A DNA stretch of 64,000 nt, taken from NCBI RefSeq assembly GCF_002214605.1, contig NZ_CP015193.1:1282978-1346977 (forward strand), read 5' to 3'. Numbering within the stretch: position 1 is the stretch's first letter; each line of letters begins with the position of its first letter. Below are positions 1 through 9,099 of this stretch, in pieces. The notes below the pieces were generated by a model. It saw only the letters and a program-made list of their open reading frames with translations. It searched no databases and was not told where the DNA came from. Both the position numbers and the translations under genes were made by a program. Source of the stretch: Thermococcus chitonophagus. GTDB lineage: Archaea; Methanobacteriota_B; Thermococci; Thermococcales; Thermococcaceae.

Positions 1-79
1 CCATCCAGAGGTTGCGCACACGGAGCATGGGGCAGATATCCTTAGGAATTTTGCCAAGATTTGCGGGGAGATCAGCTAG
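1..79 (+). CDS. guaAA: GMP synthase, glutamine amidotransferase subunit (C-terminal end only)
   Basis: Only the last 25 codons are in the window, ending in TAG at 77-79. The residues begin HPEVAHTEHGADIL, the usual end of a class I glutamine amidotransferase, where the His and Glu of HPE belong to the Cys-His-Glu catalytic triad. In archaea GMP synthase is split, and this subunit releases ammonia from glutamine for the separate XMP-aminating subunit in purine synthesis. The TEHG segment followed by a short tail fits GuaA better than other amidotransferases such as anthranilate synthase II, but the assignment rests on a short piece. The stop codon lies inside an antisense C/D-box RNA. Confidence 0.75.
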   Translation, partial: HPEVAHTEHGADILRNFAKICGEIS

Positions 80-130
80 TCGATCCTGTCATCATCTTTT
101 TCTTCAGCAACGGGTTTAGTCATCATCACA
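68..130 (-). ncRNA. C/D-box guide sRNA candidate (antisense to the guaAA end)
   Basis: Read on the minus strand, all four boxes of an archaeal C/D sRNA occur in order: C box ATGATGA (126-120), a 12-nt guide, D' box CTGA (107-104), an 8-nt spacer, C' box ATGATGA (95-89), a 13-nt guide and D box CTGA (75-72). Such RNAs bind L7Ae, Nop5 and fibrillarin and direct 2'-O-methylation of the target nucleotide paired five bases upstream of D or D'. By that rule the targets would be the G in caacGggtttag and the U in ctagTcgatcc. The RNA overlaps the last codons of guaAA on the opposite strand. Ends are approximate and the target is not identified. Confidence 0.72.
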
Positions 131-185
131 AAATCCTGAGGAGTAAACTTTTTAAGGTTTAGCTCTTACTATCGAAGGTGATATT

Positions 186-455
186 TTGGGATATACGATA
201 TATTACAGGGTTGAGATAACTAGATGGAGTGAGTTTGTTAAGTTCATCAAGAGAATCTGCCGAGGGCTTGGAATTGGGTTTGAACTTTCTGGGAGTTACG
301 TTGTAGTAACTGGGGAGGAAGCTGAAAGCCTAGTTATTCCGCCAAGTGGAGAAGGGTTCGTAAAAACGTATGGAAGAGAACCCATAACATCGATATACCT
401 ACTCATACTCTACTCAATCTCGGCCTTTGGCTCGGTTCTGGTTTGGGAGGATTGA
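186..455 (+). CDS. small conserved hypothetical protein
   Basis: An 89-residue protein with a TTG start at 186, chosen because the site GGTGAT lies just upstream and no ATG is available. The sequence has an alpha/beta look in the first 60 residues and a hydrophobic stretch (SIYLLILYSISAF) near the C-terminus. I do not recognise a family. Its last 46 bases overlap the 3' end of the oppositely transcribed DUF2101 gene. A T-rich TATA-like element (cttttta) near 148 could drive it. It may be Thermococcales-specific, and coding status is likely rather than certain. Confidence 0.55.
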   Translation: MGYTIYYRVEITRWSEFVKFIKRICRGLGIGFELSGSYVVVTGEEAESLVIPPSGEGFVKTYGREPITSIYLLILYSISAFGSVLVWED

Positions 456-1138
456 AGTACCTCAATTATTCCTTTAGGAATTGCACCTCTCAATGGTCTA
501 TTCTCTACTGCAATCTTAACTAGATCTCCTGGTTTAACCTCAATATTACATGTCACCCAATAGTAGCCAGGCTTGACATTGGCACTAATATCATCGTGTA
601 CAAATACTTTCGCTAGATCCCCTTTTACCTCTTCTACAACGCCATATGTGTAGTCTCTTCCAAATTTTGCTTTAAAATAGCCCCTAAACGCAAGAACAAC
701 GACTGTAATCCCCCCTATAAATCCGTATAAGTAAATTAGGCTACTCTTGATATCTCTTATGAGTGAATATCCGATAAACGCTACAGAGGATATTCCCATA
801 AGGCCATAGTAGAAGAATCTATATGCAGGAACATTGATAACGAAATTTGTCCCACTAATCAATATGAACCTAATGATAAGGTATGATACAATACATAGGC
901 TAAGAAGAGTATAGATCTGTGTTTTTAATATTATCATCAGAACTCCTGTGATAAGATACAAGATGAAAACTAACTGAAGGCATAAACTGAATGTTTCATG
1001 AGCTGTATACTTTTTAAGTCCAATTTTCGGGGGCCTTTCTAATGGTTTAGGAAATAAAAAGAACTTAAATGCCTTTATTATCTTTTGAGTCCAATATCCT
1101 ATTCTATCAAGTACCTCAATTATATCCAAATAGCCCAC
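410..1138 (-). CDS. membrane protein, DUF2101-like
   Basis: 242 residues with about four to five hydrophobic segments between residues 45 and 150 (for example LCLQLVFILYLITGVLMII and the segments after it), then a soluble C-terminal domain of about 85 residues containing YTYGVVEEVKGDLAKVFV and PGYYWVTCNIEVKPGD. The soluble part looks like a small beta-barrel. The architecture agrees with my memory of the DUF2101 archaeal membrane protein family, whose function is unknown. It is the last gene of the prepilin-like operon, 11 bases after the stop of the 1077-residue surface protein, so it may help anchor or assemble those proteins. That role is inference only. Confidence 0.7.
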   Translation of the reverse strand: MGYLDIIEVLDRIGYWTQKIIKAFKFFLFPKPLERPPKIGLKKYTAHETFSLCLQLVFILYLITGVLMIILKTQIYTLLSLCIVSYLIIRFILISGTNFVINVPAYRFFYYGLMGISSVAFIGYSLIRDIKSSLIYLYGFIGGITVVVLAFRGYFKAKFGRDYTYGVVEEVKGDLAKVFVHDDISANVKPGYYWVTCNIEVKPGDLVKIAVENRPLRGAIPKGIIEVLQSSQTRTEPKAEIE

Positions 1139-1149
1139 CTCCTAGTTCT

Positions 1150-4100
1150 CTACTTCTGTAGTAATTCGGATGCACCTGTTGGTCCAAATATAGATGTGGC
1201 AGTCGTTTCGTCGATAAAGAAGTAAACACCCTCCCTATCAGGAGAGTCAGAAATTCCATATACTCTGTATGTCTGTTGATTACAAACTGGATTGTTGATA
1301 TAAAGTTTCCCTGGGAAATAATGATCAAGGAAACAAAAGTCAACACTATTAACATATTCTTCTGGCGATTTTTGAAGGACTGTTAGGAATAACCTATTGA
1401 GTTTTTCATCAAAGTAGTATGTTAGGCTATCCGTTGGCACCATAAAGCTTACTAGACCTATTGGATAGTAAAATCCATTTTTAGCTAGACCAAGCTCTTC
1501 CTGCATTTCTTTTGCAAGAGCAAGATATTTCTCATGATTCTCTGTACTTCCCTCAAGCCTTTCAAAGAATGACATTCCCCATGAAACTCCAAAGTACCCT
1601 ATCTCGCCTTCCTTATTACCGACTCTTTCTTGTTCGTTTATACATAGAAGGAAGGGCTCTATATCATAAGCCCTAGCAAGATTCTCGGGAGGACGAACTT
1701 CTTCCCCAGAGAGTATGGGCGAGTATTTAACGTAGGAATCACCCCAAACTACCCAAGAGAAATATCCAGCATTGTTAACTGTGTTATTTACTACTAAATA
1801 AATTGAGATTGGTGGGCTTAGAGATCCAGAGATAAAGGTTTGGGAGGACTCAGATGACGTCTCGGGATCGTGGATATAAGTCAAGTTTAGGCCTAGGCCT
1901 AGTGTAGAATTAAATATTACCTCATACCTATTAGGGTTCGATATAAACCACGTTCCTAGGGAATATTTTGCTAAGATATCTGTCCAGTTCTCTAGTATGA
2001 ATAACTTTTCAGTTGTCCAGTTGTCAACAAATTGAATGCTTATAGGGATTTTTATTTGAGTAATATTCTGAGCAAGGAATTCTAAGTCAATATACTTTCT
2101 AATAAGTATCCAATCAAAAATAGCTCCTCTAGATTGTGACTCGCTGTCAATAACGATGTATAGATAAAGTAAGGGGAATTCAAAGAGACGATAACTTGTG
2201 GTAGCGCTTCTACTTATAGCTGTTAAGTCACTAAAGTTGAAATAGCCCAATGTTGAATCTGCATAATAATAGGGCATTTCAACAGAGTATGTGTGAAAGT
2301 CATAATCTCCTCTGCCATCGGGACTTTCAGATAGTCCTGACCACCATGCGCGATGCTGAGCTAGGAAATTCCATGTAATATCATCGGTGAACAATAGCAA
2401 AGAATACTGCCCGGTATTAACATATTCATCTTCAAGCCCTATACCAGCATCCCAATCCTCCTCATAAGTAAAGTTGGGTTTCATTCTAAATCTAATAGCA
2501 AAAGGATAGTTGATGTTAATAGGATCCCTTGTTCGGAGAGCTATTATTTCATTTCCACCAGGAATCGTGACTGTTCCATTTCCAGAGGAGTTAAGGAGTA
2601 TTGGAACATATACCTCCCACTTTTGTTGTAATTCAGTAAGAGAACTCTCGTTAAAGTCATCAAAAAATGGGAAAACAAGATCTCCATTTCCCCTTGTATA
2701 CGGAAAGTCATTAGAGGATGCTATATATATTGTTCCGGGCAAATTAGTCCTTACCCAGATTAGAGCCCCACTACTATTCCAGTATTCAATCCAGAATGGG
2801 AGTTGCCTAGTAAGCTGTCTATCAGCATACACTTTTATTCTTGCTTCTGGAGGCGTGTTGGTGTGAGGTATCAGAGTTGATATAGTGCTATTCAAATATA
2901 TAGGGACTTGAACATCACTAACTGTCTGTGGGTAACTTAAAGTTACTTCCCATATCCTAAAGCCTGAAATTTCAGAAAGATTGAGCTCTACGTCAATACC
3001 TCCTTTAAAGTCTCCCTCCCATGAAGATGAAAGATTATATCTAACAAAGAAATTATTCGAGTAAGTTGAGAATAGAAACATTTTCTGCCCAGCTAACACT
3101 GATACATTAGTTGTATAGTTCGTCCCAAATACTGAAGGTATAGACCCTCTTAGAAGAGGAACGTCTGTCGTTTTAGAATAGTAGATATAATAGGTAGTGG
3201 TAGTAGGCCTCAACCAAATAAGTATTTTGTCATTACCCCAGTATTCTATCCAGTAACTTCCCTCAACACAGTCAGAAGTATATATTCTTAGAGCTGCAAA
3301 TGCACCGGAATGTGGGATTACTGTGAAGGGATATTGCGTTGCATTAAATTCAAGGAGAACAAGTTTGCCAATATAATTAGATGGAACAGTAAATGCCACT
3401 CTATATTGGTAGGTATAGTTACACCAGCTTGAACCACTTTCAAACACTAACACTCCCATACCACCCTCAGTTAGTACATCTGCTGGATTGACAAGTTCTC
3501 CCCTACTGCTAGTATTGACAATTATTGGAGATGTGGTCTGGGAAAGATCTCCCTCTTGAAGGACATATGCTAGTGCACCATCTCCAGGATATTTCTCTCC
3601 AATGTATATCGTACTTGGAGACACTACAGTAGAAAATCTACCAATAACTGGTGAATAGCTACTTCTCCCCACTCCTTCAATGACTTTTATTGGCTTATTG
3701 AATATTTCCGGATAAGTATATTTACATGCTTTTATTATTCTCTGATACATGCCACCAGTAACAGCAGAAAACATCGGATCCTCAAGTCCATTTAGATCAA
3801 TTACCGAGTACACATATCCATTTTCTGGAATGCTTCCACTGTATATTACTCTCCCAGCAACATCCTTAATGGTTATATTATTTATCTTTGCTCTGACAAC
3901 AATTCTAAATGAGTCCAAAGGGGCAACTAGGATATCAACGTTATTAAGCACTGTGCTCTCGTTCATTCCAATTAACAAACCCTGCTTTTTTAATTGTGTA
4001 TTGATGTTTTTCAGCCACGCTTCTATTGTTTGGTTCCCCATGATCTTTTGCACATCACGACCATAAATTGATGGAGAATTCCCATATAGAATTAAATCCC

Positions 4101-4380
4101 TTATTGTGTTATTGACCCCATATATCGGAGAAATAAACTCCCCAGTTATAGCTATATAATCAATTGTTGCAATAATGGCTCTCTTTCCAGATATCTCTAA
4201 TGCCCTCTTGAACTCTAATTGAAGGGTAGAAATTATTTGATAAACTCTTTCCGAATATGCTCTCTCACTTTGGCTTAAGGTTATCTGAGAAGAAACTTCT
4301 TCATAAGTTGCTAAGAGTAGAATTAAGGGAATTAAGAGAACAAGAACTGAAGCATTAATTATAAATCCTCTTCTCATCAT
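1150..4380 (-). CDS. large secreted surface protein with prepilin-like N-terminus and DUF2341-type repeats
   Basis: 1077 residues from the ATG at 4380, which has GGAGGGGG just upstream and overlaps the previous stop. The N-terminus MMRRGFIINASVLVLLIPLI is a short basic segment, a Gly, then one hydrophobic helix, as in archaeal class III/type IV prepilins but without the acidic residue at +5. The body is rich in Asn, Ser, Thr and Tyr with many N-glycosylation sequons. Two DUF2341-like units can be seen near residues 325-410 and 490-570, each with a WIEYW core followed by IWLRP or IWVRT. No C-terminal anchor is evident. It is probably exported and displayed on the cell surface as a large pseudopilin or adhesin. 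Confidence 0.72.
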   Translation of the reverse strand: MMRRGFIINASVLVLLIPLILLLATYEEVSSQITLSQSERAYSERVYQIISTLQLEFKRALEISGKRAIIATIDYIAITGEFISPIYGVNNTIRDLILYGNSPSIYGRDVQKIMGNQTIEAWLKNINTQLKKQGLLIGMNESTVLNNVDILVAPLDSFRIVVRAKINNITIKDVAGRVIYSGSIPENGYVYSVIDLNGLEDPMFSAVTGGMYQRIIKACKYTYPEIFNKPIKVIEGVGRSSYSPVIGRFSTVVSPSTIYIGEKYPGDGALAYVLQEGDLSQTTSPIIVNTSSRGELVNPADVLTEGGMGVLVFESGSSWCNYTYQYRVAFTVPSNYIGKLVLLEFNATQYPFTVIPHSGAFAALRIYTSDCVEGSYWIEYWGNDKILIWLRPTTTTYYIYYSKTTDVPLLRGSIPSVFGTNYTTNVSVLAGQKMFLFSTYSNNFFVRYNLSSSWEGDFKGGIDVELNLSEISGFRIWEVTLSYPQTVSDVQVPIYLNSTISTLIPHTNTPPEARIKVYADRQLTRQLPFWIEYWNSSGALIWVRTNLPGTIYIASSNDFPYTRGNGDLVFPFFDDFNESSLTELQQKWEVYVPILLNSSGNGTVTIPGGNEIIALRTRDPININYPFAIRFRMKPNFTYEEDWDAGIGLEDEYVNTGQYSLLLFTDDITWNFLAQHRAWWSGLSESPDGRGDYDFHTYSVEMPYYYADSTLGYFNFSDLTAISRSATTSYRLFEFPLLYLYIVIDSESQSRGAIFDWILIRKYIDLEFLAQNITQIKIPISIQFVDNWTTEKLFILENWTDILAKYSLGTWFISNPNRYEVIFNSTLGLGLNLTYIHDPETSSESSQTFISGSLSPPISIYLVVNNTVNNAGYFSWVVWGDSYVKYSPILSGEEVRPPENLARAYDIEPFLLCINEQERVGNKEGEIGYFGVSWGMSFFERLEGSTENHEKYLALAKEMQEELGLAKNGFYYPIGLVSFMVPTDSLTYYFDEKLNRLFLTVLQKSPEEYVNSVDFCFLDHYFPGKLYINNPVCNQQTYRVYGISDSPDREGVYFFIDETTATSIFGPTGASELLQK

Positions 4381-6479
4381 GACCCCCTCCATATTCTTAA
4401 AGTCACAGGGATGGGGGTAAATAACCCTGGGATATTACCCATACTCGCTGTTTGGATACTAACTCCAGAAGGCAAATCAATGTCGATAGGATTCTGTTGA
4501 GAGCCATCATAAGGAGAAACTCTCCATTCTCCAGGATTTTTATCATCTATGTAATTAAGCTTATCAAACAGTCTTAAAACGGCATCATCAACTGCGTACT
4601 TATTGGGATCTAGCTCATCCACTGTAATTGACTTGTAAGGAGGATCCCCAACAAGTATTGTTCTAGCTTCCACAGTTGCACCATTGTAATAGTAGTAAGT
4701 AAGATTATATCCCTTGTAAGTGGGATATCCTTGAAGCAGGTAAGGGAAAATGTCACCATAGCCAGCGTATCCCTGGATAAAATACTTAATTATCCCCCTG
4801 GTATCACCGTTTCTAACATAAGAATTACCATTTGTCATTCTTATCTCAAAAATGTTAGTTTTCCCTGGTTGCATCATCCAATCATATAGCTTTGTGTAGG
4901 CAACCCTTATTGCGTATCTTCCAAGTGGTCCAGAATAAAATTGCTTGTCATTTTCATATAAGTTTTGTATTGTGGAGTAATCAACAAACGTATAACCAAC
5001 CCACCAGTCTGCATACCATGGTTCTGCAGTAGGGGGAAGATAATATTCGACTTGAAGTCCACTACCAGTGTATGAAACCCTTGGGTCTCCGTAAGGGAAG
5101 TAAATTGATATTGGGATACTATACATTGTTCTTACTGTTCTAGGGACATACTCTATTTTCACGTATGAATCTGGATACCCATAAATTATTCTCTCCCTAT
5201 TTGCTGAATCGTTATATGTATCTCCTTCATATTCCCAGTAGCCAGTTTTATTGTTGTAGTAAGCATCAAATCCAATTACAAAATCGAATACCATCTTGCT
5301 AATGTTTTCTTTAAACTCCTCATAGCAATCTTTGCCACCACACAATATCTGATTTATACTAGCTCCTATTTCGTCATCTGTAAATTCAACAATTGCATCT
5401 CCATTTGGGTTAGCATATTTCGTTAGAAGTAGATACAACTTTCCTCCCAAACCATAATAGAGCCTCACAACTCCAACATTTTTAACTTTGAACCTCATGT
5501 TTATTGAGGTTATATTTCCAGGAACAAACATCTCAAGGAGATACATAATTCCTGTCCTTTCTGATACTACATTGTACACCTTAACTACCCCAGGATCTTC
5601 AACCTCTAGGCTGTTACTCTTATACTCAACGTACATTGTTGTGCCGCTTGCAGACCCTATCTCATCCGATCCCCAAGAAAATACTAATGACACTACATTA
5701 TCTCCAGGTTTCAGGTATGGTGTAAGATCGTTTGCATATATCTCGCCAAATTCTTCATCAACATAATTACCATTAATATATAGTGCTATATCTTCTCCTT
5801 CTCTTGATACAAACTTCCCATCAGCCTCTAGAATTTGAGCGTCAAGAGGGAGATGGATAACTCTCGTTATATTGAGGACATTAAGTCCATTATCTGCTCC
5901 AGCAAGAACCCTAAACCATCCATAAAGCTCCTGTCTAGTTACAGTGGCCTTTGTGAGATATGCTCTAGCTATGTATCCTCGCGGGGTTTTATTATATGAA
6001 TACCCACTAAGAATCACAGTAGACGTTGAAATGTCAGTTATAGTGTTTGGACTAGATGTCCTTATAAAGGTTTGATTGGCCACCATAACTTCATAACCAT
6101 ATCCTGGGAGAAGACTAGATAAAACATAGTTTAATATTACTTTTGCTTTAGTCTCATAGTCAGCTGAGGGATACAAAGGCTGAACCGCCCAATAAGTTGC
6201 CAGGATATCCAAGGGACTCATGTCAGGAGACACTAAAGTAGTGTTTAGAGTTCCATTCTGGATCCACGTCTCAATTATATCACCTGGCACTAACTGATTT
6301 AATGGCACAGTTCTAAGAATAGTGAGCACATCCCCCGCACTTTTCATGCTCTGCTCTCTCATATAAGTCTGGTAAAGAGCTTGAGTGTTTATTTGAGTAG
6401 TCACTACCCCAATAATGACCGTGGATACTAAGATAAATGCCAAAAGGACATCGAGTGTAAATATAAACCCTCTCCTCAT
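4377..6479 (-). CDS. secreted prepilin-like surface protein
   Basis: 700 residues. The N-terminus MRRGFIFTLDVLLAFILVS fits a prepilin-type signal: basic tip, Gly, then a hydrophobic helix with an Asp at about +6. The rest is a large extracellular region rich in Tyr, Gly, Asn and Thr with many glycosylation sequons and no enzyme motif that I recognise. A Cys pair (LCGGKDCYEEF) near residue 380 could form a disulfide. The start overlaps the stop of the upstream gene by 4 bases, and the stop overlaps the next start, so it is translationally coupled within the operon. A minor pilin-like subunit or adhesin is the likely role. Confidence 0.7.
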   Translation of the reverse strand: MRRGFIFTLDVLLAFILVSTVIIGVVTTQINTQALYQTYMREQSMKSAGDVLTILRTVPLNQLVPGDIIETWIQNGTLNTTLVSPDMSPLDILATYWAVQPLYPSADYETKAKVILNYVLSSLLPGYGYEVMVANQTFIRTSSPNTITDISTSTVILSGYSYNKTPRGYIARAYLTKATVTRQELYGWFRVLAGADNGLNVLNITRVIHLPLDAQILEADGKFVSREGEDIALYINGNYVDEEFGEIYANDLTPYLKPGDNVVSLVFSWGSDEIGSASGTTMYVEYKSNSLEVEDPGVVKVYNVVSERTGIMYLLEMFVPGNITSINMRFKVKNVGVVRLYYGLGGKLYLLLTKYANPNGDAIVEFTDDEIGASINQILCGGKDCYEEFKENISKMVFDFVIGFDAYYNNKTGYWEYEGDTYNDSANRERIIYGYPDSYVKIEYVPRTVRTMYSIPISIYFPYGDPRVSYTGSGLQVEYYLPPTAEPWYADWWVGYTFVDYSTIQNLYENDKQFYSGPLGRYAIRVAYTKLYDWMMQPGKTNIFEIRMTNGNSYVRNGDTRGIIKYFIQGYAGYGDIFPYLLQGYPTYKGYNLTYYYYNGATVEARTILVGDPPYKSITVDELDPNKYAVDDAVLRLFDKLNYIDDKNPGEWRVSPYDGSQQNPIDIDLPSGVSIQTASMGNIPGLFTPIPVTLRIWRGS

Positions 6480-8185
6480 CCCTCATCCCACACCCATAAT
6501 TTTACTAGCCCAAGTTCATATCTATGATCCAATAGGAGGCCAATATTATAGTCATCTATAATATAGATAGGTTGCTTAAAACTTGTTTCGTAAACCCACA
6601 TTTCAATAGGCTTTCCAGCTTCACTTGAGAATTCAGAAAACACGTCTACCCAGGGAATGCTCACAGAGGTTTCATTTCCCAGATACGTCTTTCTTAAGGT
6701 GATATCCCCAGTAGCATTCGTCCATAGATAAGCTTGTACGTAGGAGGTGGGATCTGTCTTAACTATCCCAAGCAATTTTGCTTTTTCTCCGTCCATTATT
6801 ACGAAGAGAGCATAACCGGTTTCATTGGGAACATTAATATGAAATCTTGCATACAATGGAAGTGTGTATTTAAGAACACCCGAGATTAGTCTTGTATAGT
6901 TGGAATTAACTTCTATTTCCGTTTGATATTTCCTCATATCTACAGATACTATCCTGCTAGCATACTCAATCCAACTTGCATTTTTTGGTATCTCATTTAG
7001 AGCTGTCGTAAAGCTACTTCCGGAATATGTTATCCTACCCCAAGCTTCAGATCTGTTAAGGGCCTGTGGATATGTATAACTTATGGATGCAGAAAATACA
7101 TCAAGTGGTAAACCTGAGGTGAAACAGGGTGGAGGGGTAGGAGGAGTCCAAGTATTTGTTAGAGGATAGCCATATATGTTCAATGCAAAGTTTCCAGTAG
7201 TGCTGATTACAGGAGGTTCATTAACTCTCCTCCAACTATCTCCAGTCCACTCGTACCATTCTCCAGTCTTATTTGAGGCATACCATGTATTTCCAACTCT
7301 AAGATACAAATTTCCAGGTAGATAATTCGGGATTCCTATATTAATTGTCGCAGCACCAGATATATCAATTAGGTATGGATTATTTGTATTATCTCCGAAT
7401 ATAACCAGGTCTCTAGCTATGTTTATCGTCCTAGATCCCTGGCCTCTTATTATTAAAGCTCCATTGATATAGACATCACCACCAACATTTACAGTTACAG
7501 CCCCAGTTATTATCCAATCTCCATTTATTGCTAGGTATGGATATGTACCGCTTAAAGAGGGGGGATAATTTCCAACAGTTGTTGTCAATGATCCATATGT
7601 ATCTACACTCCCCAGGATGCACAATGAAGCATCACTAGATATAAAAGCCGAACCCCTAATGTCTAAAGGGGAGCATTGGATTATTGTTGGATTATTAAAA
7701 GTCAATGTCTCACTTCCGGTAATCTCACAGCTACCAGAGTACACATCAAAATTGCCCGCAATACCACCTGCATTTGGATTCCAAGCAAAGTTTACTGTAA
7801 AGTTCCACACTCCGAGATAAAATTCTAGACAGAATGGTTTCCCTAGGCTTAAATTCTTTAGGAATTCAGTTACAATAGGAGTATTATTTCTCGCAAGATC
7901 AAAGAATGTTAAGGCTTTTTCATAAGATATGAATGGGGAATTTTCTTCACGCAAGCCAATACTCCTTAGTTTGGATACATTTTTATTCCAATCTGAAGGT
8001 TCCCCTGGAGTCTTTAGAAGTACATCTAACATATTGTCGGGGATATTTACGCGCTCATACCAAGATACCAGGGAGGATATTGAATCTCGCAGGGAATCTG
8101 ATGTAGTTGAAATTGTCCCGAGAAGTAATATCGTCAAAGTGAAGGCTATAAATGCATCAAGTGAAAATATTTGGCCCTCCCTCAT
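6476..8185 (-). CDS. secreted prepilin-like protein with a predicted beta-helix region
   Basis: 569 residues. The N-terminus MREGQIFSLDAFIAFTLTIL carries the G-Q cleavage context of class III archaeal signal peptides. Residues about 150-290 are rich in short repeated strands such as INGDWIITGAVTVNVGGDVYINGALIIRG, split here as INGDWIITGA and VTVNVGGDVYINGALIIRG, which resembles the parallel beta-helix or bactofilin-like pattern of polymer-forming surface proteins. The start overlaps the upstream gene by 4 bases and the stop overlaps the downstream gene. No catalytic motif is seen. I infer an exported structural protein of a pilus-like or envelope assembly. Confidence 0.7.
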   Translation of the reverse strand: MREGQIFSLDAFIAFTLTILLLGTISTTSDSLRDSISSLVSWYERVNIPDNMLDVLLKTPGEPSDWNKNVSKLRSIGLREENSPFISYEKALTFFDLARNNTPIVTEFLKNLSLGKPFCLEFYLGVWNFTVNFAWNPNAGGIAGNFDVYSGSCEITGSETLTFNNPTIIQCSPLDIRGSAFISSDASLCILGSVDTYGSLTTTVGNYPPSLSGTYPYLAINGDWIITGAVTVNVGGDVYINGALIIRGQGSRTINIARDLVIFGDNTNNPYLIDISGAATINIGIPNYLPGNLYLRVGNTWYASNKTGEWYEWTGDSWRRVNEPPVISTTGNFALNIYGYPLTNTWTPPTPPPCFTSGLPLDVFSASISYTYPQALNRSEAWGRITYSGSSFTTALNEIPKNASWIEYASRIVSVDMRKYQTEIEVNSNYTRLISGVLKYTLPLYARFHINVPNETGYALFVIMDGEKAKLLGIVKTDPTSYVQAYLWTNATGDITLRKTYLGNETSVSIPWVDVFSEFSSEAGKPIEMWVYETSFKQPIYIIDDYNIGLLLDHRYELGLVKLWVWDEG

Positions 8186-8679
8186 TTTATCACGCTCCCT
8201 CCGTTTTCAACAGTTATATTAAGCACAAGCAATCTTCCACCAATGTAAATACTCCCATTCTCTGTTCTAACGGTAGAAAGACTGATAAGTGACTGCTTAA
8301 TGAACTCCCCTATCAAGCTAGCAATTTTGGAATTTGTTGTCTCTGTCAAATTCAAGTTATGCGAGAACTTTACTAACACCTCAATTTCACTTGAATTTTC
8401 TGTAGTTACTTTTAGTCCCAGGAATGAGAACTTTACCCCCAATGAGCCTGTATAGTTCTCAATTATAACATTTAGAGGTGCATATGTTTCTTTATCTACT
8501 ATCACGCCATTTGTTAAGTAGGAGGCTGCAAAGTTTGCTGAATTTCTAATTTGAACTAAACTAAGAACTTCTCCAGAGTCACGCAAATATGGCAATGATA
8601 TTATGATGACACTTAAAACTATAATACTCATTAAAAGCAGTCCTTCAACCGATGTTTGGGCTCTTCGCAACTTTAACAT
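8182..8679 (-). CDS. pseudopilin-like protein
   Basis: 165 residues from the ATG at 8679, preferred over the longer reading because AGGTGGTG lies just upstream. The N-terminus LRRAQTSVEGLLLMSIIVLS matches the class III prepilin pattern with Ala in place of Gly before Gln and the key Glu at +5 retained. One hydrophobic helix is followed by a soluble domain of about 125 residues with several N-glycosylation sequons. It overlaps the preceding gene by 35 bases and the following one by 4. Size and architecture are those of a minor pilin. Confidence 0.72.
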   Translation of the reverse strand: MLKLRRAQTSVEGLLLMSIIVLSVIIISLPYLRDSGEVLSLVQIRNSANFAASYLTNGVIVDKETYAPLNVIIENYTGSLGVKFSFLGLKVTTENSSEIEVLVKFSHNLNLTETTNSKIASLIGEFIKQSLISLSTVRTENGSIYIGGRLLVLNITVENGGSVIK

Positions 8680-9097
8680 CAACACCACCTTCGGTTTCAT
8701 TATAGAACACTATAATCCAGAAGCTTGGCGAGTTTTCAGTTAATAGTACAGAGGTATTTGAAGTAACTCCAACTGGTATTTTGAGCGATGTAGAGTACAT
8801 AGTACCACTTATATTGGCATATATACTAAGGACATTTCCTGAAAGAGAAACATTAACAAAGTCTCCAGGAGAGATGGAAAATGGAAGAGTCATTTTAACA
8901 GAATATCCAGGCCCCATGCTATATGCCTTCGTAATTAAATCTCTCACACTTATTGCAAATACTTTAACTTCCGATGCAATTGATAGAGCTTTAGAATTTT
9001 TAGTTTCCTGAAGGCCAATGCCAATGATACCTACCGAAAGAAGTGTTACAAGAGTTATGGCAAACAGGAAGTCAATACTTAACTGGCCGAATTTCAC
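8645..9097 (-). CDS. pseudopilin-like protein
   Basis: 150 residues from a GTG at 9097, preceded by AGGTGG and only two bases after the upstream stop. A longer in-frame reading exists, but it would run through the upstream gene. The N-terminus MKFGQLSIDFLFAITLVTLL fits the class III prepilin signal, with cleavage expected between Gly and Gln and Asp replacing Glu. A single hydrophobic helix precedes a globular domain of about 110 residues with Asn-X-Ser/Thr sequons. A minor pilin of the same assembly as its neighbours is the best description. Confidence 0.72.
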   Translation of the reverse strand: MKFGQLSIDFLFAITLVTLLSVGIIGIGLQETKNSKALSIASEVKVFAISVRDLITKAYSMGPGYSVKMTLPFSISPGDFVNVSLSGNVLSIYANISGTMYSTSLKIPVGVTSNTSVLLTENSPSFWIIVFYNETEGGVDVKVAKSPNIG

Positions 9098-9099
9098 TT

